Origin: Tubiluchus corallicola
Lineage: Eukaryota; Priapulida; Priapulimorpha; Priapulimorphida; Tubiluchidae
Direction of reading: 5' to 3'
DNA: 64,000 nt
Assembly (NCBI GenBank): GCA_030141605.1
Contig: JAQGDQ010000648.1
Location: 1-64,000 of the forward strand
Numbering within the stretch: position 1 is the first letter of the stretch; every line of letters starts with the position of its first letter. Below, piece after piece: positions 1 through 12,989 of this stretch. Made by a program: the position numbers and the translations under genes. The notes beneath the pieces are model-generated. The model had not been told where the DNA came from. It ran no database searches and saw nothing but the letters and a program-made list of their open reading frames with translations.

Positions 1-3000
1 TATGATACAAATTAACGATAACCTGAAACAATGAGCAAAATAATATAATGAGACGAAGACATGTAAGGATTAAAACAAAATAGGTAAGCAAAACAAATGT
101 AGAGCAGCAAAATATAAATTTTATAATGAAGGAGAAGGTGGTGTAACTAATAGTGTCAATTAAAACTTAATAAAGTAAACTCATTTTTATGTAATTTGGC
201 ATGATATTCAGTATTAATGACATTACCTTCCCTTTTCGTGGCAGAAACGAAATGATAACATTATGCAGTTTTGGAGTAAAAAAAGGACTGCAACGCTATA
301 AATAAATATTAAATTGGTAAAAAGAGAAAACAATTAAAATGACTTATTACAAGTAGAACTTAGTAGTGTCGCACTCCGCAACTTGCGATGAGTATAGACT
401 TACAGTTGCTTGTCAAACAATTGAAGGTGCAATTTTAAACTCAATGGGCAAATTATTCTGAAACAATGCACTTTGATTAGTCAGAGTCTTTGCTAGAATT
501 AAATCTTTGAACATAATAGGTTTAGTTAATTGCAAATCATTAGTTACAGATTTATAGTAATTCTGAAAAATTTCAAGCAGCACTTTATTAAAAGCACACA
601 CTAAGATATTACTCGCAAATTTATCCTTCCCTCGAATACAGTATATTGTCATGGGGGTCCACCTCTTAGGCATTACTACAACCTTTGATTACCCAGCAAA
701 ATAAAATAGTTAATGGTTAATAGTTAATAGATAATTACGTTTGCTAAATTTAGAGACATGCCACACCTTATGCTACACTCAGTTTACTCAAATTGTCTGA
801 CATATATTAATTGAATCTTGCTAAATTTATGTTTAAATAAAACTTCCTCACACTTCTAATATTCATGCACACTATACTAGGTCTGTTGCAAATAATTTTT
901 ATTAGGTTAAACGTTTTATACTTCACTGGGACAGAAATCACTAAAATAGCAGGGTGTGAAACTGTGGAACTCGTGACCGTCTCATATCACAAACTGTTGG
1001 TACATTCAGTATTCTAGCCAAAAGATATAAAAGAGAATTGTTGTCAACATACGTCATCAATTAAATGTTAATCATATCAGTTTTTCATTAATATTTGATA
1101 TGTTTCTTTTCGTTTCATAGATTTGTCCTGCTTTTTTATTACCCAGATCTGTCGTTCTATGCATGTCGACTGTTCTGCATTTTAATTCGAATTCAAATTC
1201 AATTATCATTTATCATTGCCATATGACACATTTTTTTAATTTATTTTTCATTTTTATCAGCTTTTTGATTTTCTTTTGTTTTTGCTTTGTCATTACATGT
1301 TGCACAAATTTGAGTTTTATGCAAAGATTTACTTTCACAATTACCGTTCTCATATACAACATGCTGTTTCTCAAATGTTACGTTATATTATTATAATTAT
1401 GCTATATCATCTAATTTTGTTTTTGCTTTGTTTAATTGTCCCTTGTAATTATGAGCAGTAGGCTACTAACAAATACTTATTAGTTTGTAAATTGTCAAAA
1501 TTATAATTATGTGGATCAAATATTATCAAACTTAAAGAAGATAAATAAACAATCTTGAACGTATTATGGCTTAATCTATATAATAATTTGGTCAGCTCTA
1601 GTTTATACATATCCTGAAGTTTTAAGATAATATAAAGGTGCAACTTGGGTTCTTCTACTTGTACTTGAACAGAGTGTAATAAATTTATTTTGTTTAATAA
1701 CTAGTGGATACAAAGTGGAATAACATGCTGATCAATAGGTACGTATACTATATTCTAAACAGGAGGAGAATAGGGAATAATATAGAAGCTTCTTCGAATT
1801 GTCCGAGAACTCTGGAATTGTCTAATTTTTGAAAATATGCCTACAATTTCATTGTTTTTATTAGCAATACATTGTACATGTGCTTTCCATGAAACATAAT
1901 TCTCCTAGAGATTTTATTTGTTGCACATATTGAATGCTGTATTTCCCATTGCCAAATTTAATGTTATTTTTCTTGAATTACCAATCATCATATACTTAGT
2001 TTTGGGAGTGTTTATAAACAGTCGATTTGCCATCTTTCATAGATCTACTTTTGCCATTTCACTATTAAGAAATTTTCTGTGTGATCAGAACTGAAGACGC
2101 CTGCATCGTCAGTATGTATTTGAACATTGAAAGAAAGATCATTCATGTAGAGTTAAGAAAATATTTAGTAAACAGAGGTGCAGTAATTGAGAGCCTCTGA
2201 TATCGTAGTGTTCAAGTTTGGCTAATCAAGTTGTAAGGTTCTTACACATAGCTAAACTAGATCTTGCTATAGTCTGTGGGAAGGGCTTCCTACCTATCAC
2301 CCTCCTTTCGTAATATACTATAACCTATCCAAGCATAACATGATCTTGGAAAGCGCATGAGACAAATATCCAGGAGAGTACAGGGTAACTGCTGAATCTG
2401 AAAGCAGCCAAAATGCTTTAACTTTTAACTTTAACTTTACTTACAAAGATGGTTACTAATCTTGGCTATAAGAGTCTCTGAAGCACTAAACTTGTGCACA
2501 TCTACTATTTGACTGATCTAACATAAAGAGACTATCAGTGATGATACCAAACTACTTCAGCTTTGATGTTGTGGATGGAGCTTTATTCACACTAATGAGA
2601 TGTTAGAACTCTCAACGATGTGCCCTATTCTAAACTACATGGAGAGGCGTGACTAGCCACCAGTGTCCAGACGTTGTGGATTGTGGACGTATCCTGAGTC
2701 AACCACAAAGACTTGTGAGCCATTCCTTAGTTCATGTTTGATTGGTGCTGCAGCCGGCGTCATCACCGTTGATTGTCGTTGATGTGTTGCTGTGACTGAC
2801 TGGAGTGAGCTACGTCCGCGGACTCCTCTCCCATGTCCTTGTCCTCTCAGGGGAAGGGTTAACTGATAAGTAGATTTGTTTCCTTTTCACTTTGTCATTG
2901 TTATTATTATTAACTGCCTTTATGCATAACTGTTATTGATAATATAACCTGTTCTGATTTATCTAAACAGAGTAAAAAGTGAATAAAAATAATAAACATA

Positions 3001-5260
3001 ATCATAATTTCATATAAGATTTTTTGTTGGAATGTTTGGAATCTATGTATGTCATGGTCAACATGGAAAACCATAACGCCTAAGTAGACCCCCGTAAAAC
3101 GTAACATCAAGCCTTAGACCCGCTGGTTTTTCAAGTGAGCCCTTTGACATTGCAACCTCTCTAAAGATATATTAATTATACCTGTGTCGTTGAATTTTGG
3201 TTCATATGCCTAGTTGCCCTCTGGACAACAACCGCCCACGTATGTTGCACAACCCTTTTATTGTAAATAAAAGATGACGCGACAGGGTTGTCAGATTTGT
3301 GGATGAGTTGGGAGGTAAAGAGTTACACCACCACCATAAAAATCTACTAGCTCCCAACACAAGTAACTGAACTGAAGTGACACTTGTATTAGGAATACGT
3401 TGTACGTTCCTGAAGTGCAATAAATTTAAATATATTTAAATATCACCACATATGTAAGCTACATGTATGCCACCGAAAATGCATCCGTTTCCTATACATG
3501 GGTTAGACGTCTTAGTTGTCAGTAAATATTATTTAAAAATCTGCAACAAAAGCGGCTTTTAAATTTTCCACAAGGACTTCGTGCGCATTTAGAAGTGAAG
3601 AAAAATATTTCATTCAAACTTTCACTCATTCAAGAACATAGGACTCACGTCCTGTATGCTATTTCGAGCCCCTGTAAATAAAAAAATGCAATTTCAACTG
3701 CATGAAATTCACAAATCCTACTTTAGAACTAGTTTAAATTTAAATGCTTATCCACCAAAATCAATATGTACCACGTTCTGATTGCTTGAGTTCATAAGTT
3801 GCCGGAGATAATTTAAACGCCGAAAGGACAAACCTGCATTCGCCCTTCCAGGATGTATTGTGATTTAGGCGTTAATGTGATGGTCTGATGTAAGGACAGA
3901 CTACTCAAATTAGATTAGTGAGGGCAATGAAAAGGTGGCTGTCCAATCATAATGTTTGTTTCACTTTTACAAAATGGTTACAGTTTGATCTTTTCAGAGT
4001 TTAGGGTTTAATTTAAGTGTGTAAAGTCAATCATTTTGTCAGGTCTCAAGCAGCATTATTAATGTCTCCCACATTCGTTTGTTTGGTAGTGAATATTAAG
4101 GATCTGACATTTAAACCGGGGCTTGTCATCTGCCGATCAACCCACTTACCAATACACTCTTGTGTAAGAATTCCCCACATGGGAACACCTGGGTAGAGAT
4201 GCCTAGTAAAGAGTTAAAGAACAAAACTCTAATAACACTTATAGCCAAAATAAAAAATGGCTTTTAAGAGAGAAAAGAGAAAGTTAAAATGACAGGGCGC
4301 CCAAAAGTCATGAATGTGTGCAAAACTAGTGAAGTTTTTTTACTCTTCCAATTTTGCTCTTTCCTTGTGGACTGTTTGTTCGTCATTATTAAATGAAAAT
4401 TTTCGCCTTGTTGTTTTACCTTGTCTGACACAGTATGTACAATAGTTATGCCATCTAAAATACAGGTCTACAAATAGCTTCTGAAAACTGCTGTTTTATG
4501 TTAAGCTCAGCTTATATTTTTGTGCTCTAATTTGTGCTTATTTTTGTGTTTTAATTAAAACAGAGTGGTATACAAAACAGATTTGGCATAGGGTGGGGCA
4601 TAAGTTCTCTTCAGGCAAAGCCCTCAGGATTTTTACTGAAATGCCAGAAGAGTATGCTACTTATGTGTGGTATAATGAATGCCTATAAGCAAAAATTTAT
4701 GCAAAGTGGCATAAGATGAGAGATCCACCGAGGGAATTTAATTGTGTCTCATTTCTCTTTCGTAATTTGTAATATATCATCAATCATTTTGTATGTAGTT
4801 GTGGGTGTTACCAGCACCTAGTTAACGTTTGTGAAATCTTTTCAGTTTCAACCTTTTTTAACTTTGTCACTTATTACAGTCAATCAGATATCAAAAACCC
4901 ACCTTAGGTATAGTTACATGACTTCATGACCTGTTTTTCCTGTTCACATTTACATTTATACATTGATTATAGTTTCCCTTACTGCCTTAGTTCTGGTGAA
5001 CTCACTAAATACTGTTTTGTTATTCAGGATGCCATTTAATCAACAAATTGTTATTTAACTTTATACTCAAAAATTAATTGCGTGTTTATCGCAGCAGGTT
5101 AGAATTTTTTGGACATTTTACTTTGCTGCAGGTCAAAGGTACGACAGCAACGCGTCTTCAACAGCGGTCCAAGTGCTTTGATGCCCCCCCTCCCCCCCCA
5201 GTGGTATGAGTTTCAGCAGAGCACTAATGAACCTGGGCAAAATAGTACAGTGTAACTGAC
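1..5260. other. AT-rich intergenic DNA, no gene recognised
   Basis: No ORF here has a recognisable domain, and open frames are under 90 codons. The longest ATG-started frame is an 86-codon minus-strand ORF near 413-673 with no family resemblance that I can see. A C-rich run lies at 5184-5199. Around 4174-4217 there is a short stretch (CACCTGGG, then a degenerate partner and GAGTTAA) related to a motif that recurs many times after 34 kb. Otherwise I see nothing in this stretch. Confidence 0.6.
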
Positions 5261-5264
5261 TTAA

Positions 5265-5783
5265 AGGAAGACCGGACGATTGTTTAGACTCATTCTTATT
5301 TTAATTTACTGTCCAAAATACACGTTTTCTTGCTTATAAACGTTAACAATTGTTCCTTATATTTGAATAATTAGCTTAGAAAGTTAACTAACGGCAACGG
5401 TACACAGCTTTTGTTTACGTCAGAAACCAACCGCAGTTTGTGCATAGGCAGGAGTCTTCGCTTGCGCACCAAGCACGTTTGCGTAAGTGTTACTACTTAA
5501 ACGCATGATGTCACGAGAAATGTCACAGTTCATGTTCATGCTTATCACGGTACCGCCTTCTATTTATCGGCCACACGCACGTCACAAAAAGGCGCCGCTG
5601 CCAATCTTAGTAGATTCACTGAGCCGCGAGTAGCTTTGAAAGTTTAACAAAATTTAAGTATCCGAGGTAATTATTATTAAATCTAAGCTTTGTAGAAGCT
5701 CTAGAAATAAGCCATTGTAGTTTTCAATATTTTAGAGCATTCTTTATTCTGAACTCGTGTTTACAGAATCATCCGGTTTTCCT
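5265..5783. mobile_element. TTAA-flanked MITE (piggyBac-type target site)
   Basis: A 519-bp segment is bounded on both sides by TTAA (5261-5264 and 5784-5787). Its ends are inverted copies: the left begins AGGAAGACCGGACGATT and the right, read inward on the other strand, AGGAAAACCGGATGATT, 15 of 17 matching. TTAA duplication is the hallmark of piggyBac transposases. There is no long ORF inside, so it would be non-autonomous. The interior is richer in CpG than its surroundings. The symmetry and target site are seen; the superfamily is inferred from the target site only. Confidence 0.65.
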
Positions 5784-6227
5784 TTAAGCTTGACTGGCTA
5801 AGCCTTTCCATTAATCCGAATTCCTTATCATTACATATAAATGGACATAACTGCTATGAATAACATAATTATTATCCCTGAAACGTTTAAATGCTTTGGA
5901 GTTAAATTAGTACATATATTGTAATAGTCATATGTAAACAAATTTCATTATATAATATTACTTTAATTGGAATATTCTGTAAAAAAGTGTAGTGTTGTGT
6001 GTTATTAAAACTCTGTGCAGTTTCATGGCCTTAACTGGAATTCAGGGGAATACTTTTATGGACTTCCGGGCGACTAGGAGAGTTAGACGAGATTCAAGTA
6101 GACGTCTCAACTCGCGTTTAGTCGCGCCTAACTTTTCGCGCAGTTAGCGATTTAAGATGGGATTCAACTCCAGAGTTGTTGTAAGTCGATAAGTACTACT
6201 TTTATTTATAATATGTGTGCTTCCATA

Positions 6228-6825
6228 GCAAAATCGTCCATAAGTTGGCAATTAAACTTTTCTAGTTGTTCTCATATCCTGAATTTCCATTTCGTAAGAA
6301 TCATTTTGATACCAAGATCATCACTCTATGTTTTTTCCTAGCTGAGATAATCCACGTTGAAGTTGAGGTGCAGGCTGCACACTGAAAACATAATCTTGAG
6401 AAAATCACTGTTAAAGTCAGCCATTGTTTTTTATCGCGTTTCTACAAACACTTAGCAAATGTCGGTTGCTACGAACTTTGCAGCAGTAGATGGCTCTGCC
6501 TGGCAAATATCTGGGTGGCAACAGAAAAAAAAACCGGAACAAAATGACTGCTTCCACGAGCTACAATCAAAATTTGAAAATGAGTGTCCTTTACAAATGC
6601 AGCACTAGTTTTTAGACAAAAAACTGGGAAAATAATTATAAGATTAGATTTCTAGCATTTTTGAACACTTTCTTGATAATTTGATGCTAGAATATAAAAG
6701 TCCAATATATTTAGCGTTGGTTTTTATAAATTACGAAAAATTGTCATTTGACCAAATTTTTGTGGCATTCTACTCTGAAGCATCATAACGTAGTTTTAAC
6801 TATGCCGACTTATGGACGGTTTTTG
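6228..6825. mobile_element. MITE with inverted ends and TA flanks (Tc1/mariner-like)
   Basis: A 598-bp segment has inverted ends sharing the core CGTCCATAAGTYGGCA: the left copy lies at about 6234-6249 and the right copy on the opposite strand at about 6803-6818. Both ends are preceded by CA-TA, so a TA duplication fits (6226-6227 and 6826-6827). TA duplication and short terminal repeats suit Tc1/mariner-type elements. No transposase ORF is present. Assignment to Tc1/mariner is inference. Confidence 0.6.
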
Positions 6826-8059
6826 TATGCAAGCACTCATATTACATTTCAAGAATCAAAAAAACGGCAGGATTGATAGTTGGGAAATACTGTGAATACA
6901 GTAGCGGTAGTTACTCGACTTAATATTTTACTAAAACCATCGACCAATAATGAATTACAATGAATTATTATCAACCTCATCTACAGGAGTTACTGTGCCC
7001 AATTTTGCATGCTGTAATGCGTATGCAGTGTGTGACGCCGTGTAATAATTAAATCAGGACGTTAAGAAATCAGAGTACTGTGCTCAAGGTTCTCGAGCGT
7101 TTCCGTCACTTTTACATGCTAAATGTACAGGATAATCATTTATTTGTGTAGGCCACGTGAATTCGTGTCTCTGGTGAAACACTTGTGTGCACGTGCAAAT
7201 TATTTAATCAGAACGACAACGGAACTAAAAACTAATATTTAGATTTAAAATTTAATCAGTAAAACAACAATAGCAAATTAAATTGATAACAATTTCCAAC
7301 AATACCTAAATTCCCCCAAAAGTAACGTTGGCCAGCTACGCTTCTGTCTCTCATCAGGCTTTTGGATGTATCAACCACACGCTCTTGAGTCTCCAATCAT
7401 ACCACATTGGCTTTTCATCTCCAGCAGTCAGCCACGTCCTCGCCCGCAACTCTTTGCCAATGGTCACCAATCCAGCCTCTGCATGGACCACGCTTTAAAA
7501 CTGCTCCAGCAATCCAGCGGTTGAACTCGTACCTGGTTGCCTCGGGATTGAACTCTTGCCTGGTTGCCTCAGACTCCCAGTAATAAAGCCAGATATAGTC
7601 CTTTTGCAGGGTGACAAACAGAACATTTAGTTCAGACGAACAGACAGACCATTGGTCCAGGTAGAACTGGTCCTCGACTAGTTTTCCACTACTATTCGGC
7701 GAAAATTTTGGTTCTATTCTGCAGGTATAAATATGATTACCAAACTTGCTTCTTGGAAGGTCAAGACAGTGTCATCACAGCAAACAACGAATAAACAAAA
7801 GTTGACAAAACCATTGTCTTTGTGATAAAACATCTCACTGCATACGAGTGATATTAAAGACAGGTTCACACCAAACTTGGTGTTCAGCCATATAAAATAA
7901 ACGTCAGGATGTGGACTAAACAGCAAACCTCCACCACCCTGTAACTTCGGCGATCAGAACATAACTAGTGTAAAACACAAACTCTGTAGTAAGATCCCAA
8001 AACAGGTTGAAGCCATTTGGTATTCGAGTAAAATTTATTTTGTTTGTATAATGGATAGC
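6826..8059. other. Intergenic DNA with a short direct repeat
   Basis: No gene recognised. Two near-identical 25-bp copies starting TTGAACTC and ending TGGTTGCCTC lie at 7521-7545 and 7548-7572 (27-bp period). The block at 7320-7700 is less AT-rich than its surroundings but has no convincing ORF. Confidence 0.5.
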
Positions 8060-8465
8060 ACGTTGTATGAGCTGTGTGTAGTTGCTTATTGATGCTTGAG
8101 GAATGGTAAAGCTATTAAGAGTTTATTTATCAAATGACACGTTTATTAAATATCAACACAATAAATATAATATATATAGCAATGCCGAAGGCCCCGAATC
8201 TGAGGGTCGATACGCTCCGGCTTCCAGACTCAATATGAGCCTGAATTCCTGGGCTGACGGCTGCACGCACCTTATATACGTGCGCACTATGCCGGCTGCC
8301 GCAATTTCCTCGGCTCACGTAATCACGTGATACCACTCCTTAACTGCTTTCATCATGCGAGCATCTATCAGCTTAATTATTTACGATAATCTACTGCTCC
8401 TAGCATAATTTAACGGGTTCTCTTTACTATTCGAATTTTCACGCCAGAGCCATCTATTGTCAAAA
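8060..8465 (-). mobile_element. Probable solo LTR, minus strand
   Basis: Read on the minus strand, this block has the order of an LTR. A GC-richer U3-like part comes first, then a TATATAAG box (complement of 8271-8278), about 140 bp of CpG-containing sequence, then two AATAAA signals (complements of 8142-8147 and 8122-8127). No gag or pol sequence adjoins it, so it would be a solo LTR. I could not fix the TG/CA ends or a target duplication, so the boundaries are approximate. A host promoter plus polyadenylation site is the alternative reading. Confidence 0.45.
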
Positions 8466-8646
8466 TCTTACAAAAACATACAATTTAATAAAAGTTTAAA
8501 TAAACAGTGTAATAAATCAAAAAGGTAATTAGATCATTAATTATGCACACACAACATGATAGGAAAGATACATCAAAATAGGTGTTACGACAATGATGGG
8601 TAGTATAACCGATCATCACACAGTGATATAATGCATGGTAGTAACA

Positions 8647-8661
8647 ATGATGATGATGATA

Positions 8662-8699
<38 letters not shown>

Positions 8700-8757
8700 A
8701 ATGGCGGTGGTGGTGGTTGCAGCGGTGACGACGATGATGATGATGCTGATGATGATT
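8647..8757. repeat. GAT/ATG trinucleotide microsatellite
   Basis: A nearly uninterrupted run of GAT units to about 8700, then an interrupted GGT/GAT portion. Simple tandem repeat with no gene context. Confidence 0.95.
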
Positions 8758-11631
8758 AGTGATTGTGAGTGATTATCGTTAATATAATACATGATATAGT
8801 TAAAAATATAAACAATAAGAAAACAAGAAATAATGGTGATTAGTGTCTCATAGGTGAGGACTATGATGGTGCCTAACGTCCCGCCTCTTTCTCTTTCTCT
8901 CGCTCCCTCTTTCTCTACTTCCTCTTTTCTGTTTCTCTCTTTCCTACTCTTTCTTCTTTAAGTACAATGCTTTCCTACTAAATGATAGAAAACAATTTCA
9001 ACTAAAAAACCATAGACACTCTGCAGTAAATCTAACAGTATTCGCAATCAATGCTGGCTTTCAGACAGCATGCAAAAAATATGCAAAATGTTTACTTTTT
9101 TGTAAATAATATGCATGTAAACAACTGTACTGGTAATCAGTGAGATTTTATTTACTGTTTACTCTGCAACAAAGTTTACTGCCAAGCCTTATATTTTCTG
9201 GGTAAACTAGTACATATTAGCTTTCCTAACACAGATCTGTTAGCAGTTCATAGTTCCAATAATTACTAAGAAGGTGTAGAAAGTTTGGGTTTATAGGCCG
9301 AAAATATTACAACTTGTCAATTCGGATGAATTCAGCAGATAAAAACTGTACAGTAAGTCTTCGCTTAACGACTCCCGGTTTAATGAAGTTTTGTTTTAAT
9401 GATGCCGATCATTTGACACCTTTCTTCACTTAACGATGCCCATTTCGCTTAAAACGACAACTTTTTTACTTTGCTTAAGGCAGGTTTTTATTTAATTAAC
9501 AGAATTTTTATCTGATTTGATGCATTAAAACAGCACCAATTGCTGTATTTAGTTCTAAAAATGCTCTGTTGTATTACTAGGCTTTGTGTATCAAGTGACA
9601 AAGGAGCAATTTTGCCTCCAACCTTTTGCTGTACTAACTAGACTTTTATGAATTCAACTAACAGCGAGATGTAACAGTAACAGTAACAACAACAAGGTTA
9701 GGGCAACCAGCGAGATCGACTTAAGTGCACCCTAAGACAGTTAAATGGCCCTGCATAAAGTAAGGATGAATACATGAAACTGGCCCCAGGTTTTACTTTC
9801 ACAGTATCTGCCTTGTCTAATAAGGGCTTTAAATTTAGAGAAACTTTAGACCTGCATCGGTGAATTAAATGTGTTTGCCAAGTTTGCCTAACTGTGGTGC
9901 AGCCATAATAACACAACTTGCTCAATCAGTCTATTCTTACATCAAAGCCAAAGGCTGTAGGAACGTATAAGTATATGTAACACACTATAGAAACTCAGCG
10001 CATGAGGTTTTTGTATAAAAACAGCAAATAAGATTTTAAAAAACAGGGCATGCTTTATTACAATATGTTGCGTAAATTACCAAACACATTTTTGCAAGAG
10101 GTTTCAGTGGTAAAAAGTAGATAGGTAGGCCCATACTAAAAGTTTTTGAGATACTGCACTTTTCTAGGACAATAATGCATTTGCCTCGCCCTAGGGCAAA
10201 AGAAAACTGCTGGTCTTTCTTCCAAAAGTCATTGAACCCTTGCACATATTTTGCAAAATCTTAAACTAAGTAATTGTTTCACCACTGATAGGCAGATTTG
10301 TCGGGAACCAGGCCGCCATTTTGGTTTTTGCTTATCGGATTGTTTAAGACGCTGTGTTATTTGTCGTTTTGGTATCTGGTAGAAGCTTTTTACATTCAGC
10401 AAGGTCGTATTTGCTTTTAGTTTTTATAATGTATCTTTATGTTAAACAGTTAATATAAATGCATAATCAGCATTGTATCATTTTGTATGGTGGCCATTTT
10501 GAAACGAAAGTAATAGAAATTGGTTCCTTTGATCCCAAAAAACTGTGGATTTTTTTTATATTGTTTGAGCTAAATCATTTTTTACGCATTTTTGACCTCT
10601 TTCTATTAAGTTTTCGCACGGGCAGCAGTTTTTTACTGAATTCAGCATAGTGAAATTGATGGGACTGCTATGCTGCACTCTCTTTATTTGACCATAACAG
10701 AAATTTGGCCAGTGAAATGGGCATTATCAAGTCAGTTTCGTGGAGTTAGATCTCAGGTGAAAAGACCACAACTGCAGTGCGATTCAATTTCAGTGAGCCA
10801 TAATGCGTATATACCAAACCAGTTAATTTTGCAAATAAAGATTTTATTTTCCTAAGTATCTAAATGCAAACTTCATTATAAAGTAATAACAGCATTAAAT
10901 TACTAAATCAGACACGGCTTGCAATCATTTTCTGCATATACATTTGTGTTGTGAAATGCCATTGTTTTTTTTCAGCTAAACGTTTCGTCTAAGCAAAAAG
11001 TTCTCAAGGAAATGTTGAACACTTAAGACTTCTTACTAAATAAAATACTTTTCTGTTAGGAGTTTATATTTTACAGTTGAAATGAATAAACGTGTACATT
11101 AATACGGGTAACAGACAAAATTATGATGAAAACGTTTCAGCCATTGAACAGACAAAAAGTCCATCTATGCAGGTTCAAAATAAGAGACAAAACAGAACAG
11201 TTCTTCGTTCTATCTCTCCTCTTCGACTACTCAACGCTCTGTCAGTTTGGCCTCACATCAAACGTTTTTGGGATTCTATGTCAGATATCGCCAATCATAT
11301 GTCATCATTTGGAGTAAAAAGACAATTACAATCACATGTCTCACATGTTTCCCTGGTGTTCAATTCACTAAACTTAAATGGAAGGTTGGGTTTAAGATCA
11401 CAATAAGCTTTACAAATTATATTGCTGTTTGTTAGTTATATATTAATTTAATATAAGTTTGTGATTCAGGTTCGCGCCAATGACTTCTTTACTTCTGAAC
11501 TGTTGGCCCACGTCGAATTGATTTTTAATCCTATACTTCTTAAAACCACAACTCCAAGCTGAAATACGAAATACGTGCGAAGATATTTTGGCTTTTTTTG
11601 CTAAAATTAAAGCTTCACAGTATGCTTCAAA
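8758..11631. other. Intergenic DNA between microsatellite and glycosyltransferase gene
   Basis: No gene is recognised. Apart from the transposon-end-like sequence at 9349-9480 there is a pyrimidine-rich tract (8881-8958). ORFs of about 60-105 codons occur (for example 11092-11406) but show no family resemblance. The last few hundred bases would contain the 3' UTR of the minus-strand gene ending at 11632; an ATTAAA-type signal lies at about 11523-11528 on that strand. Confidence 0.5.
9349..9480. mobile_element. Pogo/Tigger-like transposon terminus (single end)
   Basis: The sequence TACAGTAAGTCTTCGCTTAA, followed by several 'gcttaacgac/cttaacgatgcc' motifs, resembles the termini of pogo/Tigger-type elements, which begin CAGTA and carry repeated TTAACGA-like words. 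Only one end is visible; I found no inverted partner in the window, so this may be a truncated copy. Confidence 0.35.
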
Positions 11632-12693
11632 CTACAGCTCAGGGAACCCATCCCAGTTAACTTTGGTTGGAAATCTTGGAAAATTCGTAAAATTTTTGAT
11701 CCATGTTTTTACTAAAGGATAAACACACTCTCTTGTAGATTTTTTACTAACGTGTATTCCAGGCTCTCTGTGATTACAAACAAATGTTAGTCTATTGGGA
11801 AGGTTTGGATAAAGTGTATAGAGCTGGTGGTGTCCAGTATAATGAAGAAAAAATGCTGAATTCATTTTGCCTCTAGGATGATACCTGCGTATGGACTTGT
11901 TCAAGACAATATCATTTCCTGGAATAAAAGGAAGAAACGTTGTATTATCTTTAATGCCATGATACCACCTCATAAACTGTGTCCATATCTCAGGCATTGG
12001 TGCACAAGACCAAGTACTAAAGAGTCTATACATTATTACACTGTCAGTACATGTTGTACAAACTTTATCTCTGTTTAAACCTGGTTTGGCAACAAGCCTC
12101 CCACGATATAAAGTGATGCTGGCTAAATCTGGAGTATCCTTATATGTATAAATTGCAGCTTTTAACCATTTATAATAATGCGCAGAAATATCTAAGTCAT
12201 CCTCTAAAATAAGACCATATTGTCCTTTCTGTTCAGAATCTGGAATCCACGTGTCATACCATTGAGTATAAGATCCTGCATGTTGTTTTCTTACATGAAC
12301 TTTCTTTGAGCCATGTGTCCAACGTGCATTAACTGCTACCTTCACAGTTTTCTCATCAGCATGTCCATTAGGTGCACAGTCAATCCAAACTTCTAGTGAC
12401 ACAGAGTCATTCATGTAATCAGCTGATTCAAGTGATGAAAGCAATCTTTTCAATGATGAAGCTCTGTTATAACATATCACAATTAAATTCAAGTGAAAAT
12501 TAAAGCTTGTCAAGCTGTGTGGATCAATTTCTGTGTGTGTTGGTATTTTTGAAAGGTTCACTTCAATTTTCTGGTAATTATCCAGTGCCGCAGTGATTTT
12601 TAAAGTATTGTCAAGAACAAAAATGATCAAATAAATAAGCATTATGCAACATAATATAACAGAAATACAACGCAGCATGACAAACTTTCTCAT
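11632..12693 (-). CDS. Type II membrane GT-A glycosyltransferase (GT2/GNT-I-like)
   Basis: Single-exon gene, 353 codons from the ATG at 12693. The frame is open 14 codons further upstream but without an ATG. The product has a short basic N-terminus (MRK), a membrane anchor at about residues 9-27, a stem, then a GT-A fold. The fold starts at about residue 69 (LIVICYNRASSLKRLLSSL) and carries the metal/nucleotide-sugar motif EDDLDIS at about 164-170. The layout resembles the animal N-acetylglucosaminyltransferase I-like and fungal/plant GT2-like proteins that share an EDD-[LI]-[DE]-[VI]-S-x-x-Y-Y-x-W-L signature. Several N-x-S/T sites follow. Expected location is the Golgi membrane with a lumenal catalytic domain. 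The sugar donor and acceptor cannot be read from sequence. No frameshift or stop, so the gene looks intact. The stop codon is TAG at 11632-11634. Confidence 0.85.
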   Translation of the reverse strand: MRKFVMLRCISVILCCIMLIYLIIFVLDNTLKITAALDNYQKIEVNLSKIPTHTEIDPHSLTSFNFHLNLIVICYNRASSLKRLLSSLESADYMNDSVSLEVWIDCAPNGHADEKTVKVAVNARWTHGSKKVHVRKQHAGSYTQWYDTWIPDSEQKGQYGLILEDDLDISAHYYKWLKAAIYTYKDTPDLASITLYRGRLVAKPGLNRDKVCTTCTDSVIMYRLFSTWSCAPMPEIWTQFMRWYHGIKDNTTFLPFIPGNDIVLNKSIRRYHPRGKMNSAFFLHYTGHHQLYTLYPNLPNRLTFVCNHREPGIHVSKKSTRECVYPLVKTWIKNFTNFPRFPTKVNWDGFPEL

Positions 12694-12989
12694 CTTAGGT
12701 ATGTCTGTCACATTCGCGCAACTGCTTATAAACAATTTTCATCTGTGTTGCTTTAGACGCAAGTTTTCAGCTGAGAACAGATCTGAGTTGATTCTTGCGC
12801 GTCTATGCAGAATAAGTTTGTTGTCGCATTAGAGATGCGCGAATTAGCAAATCCGCATCTCTTTTTTAAAAGACTGATGTTTATTTATTCCAAGAACAAA
12901 TAATATATATGGCGAAAATGTGCAATGCACAAATAACATAAGAAGTAATTTTAAATAAAAAATATCACTGACTCGCTACATACGTCGCC
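12694..12989. other. 5' flank of the glycosyltransferase gene
   Basis: AT-rich upstream region of the minus-strand gene. It should hold its 5' UTR and promoter, but I see no decisive TATA box or start element. Confidence 0.4.

Noticed and set aside
413-673. 86-codon minus-strand frame with an ATG
   Set aside because: No recognisable domain and no supporting context; length is compatible with chance in AT-rich DNA.
11092-11406. 104-codon plus-strand frame near the glycosyltransferase gene
   Set aside because: No family resemblance, two further overlapping frames in other phases, and no splice or promoter support.
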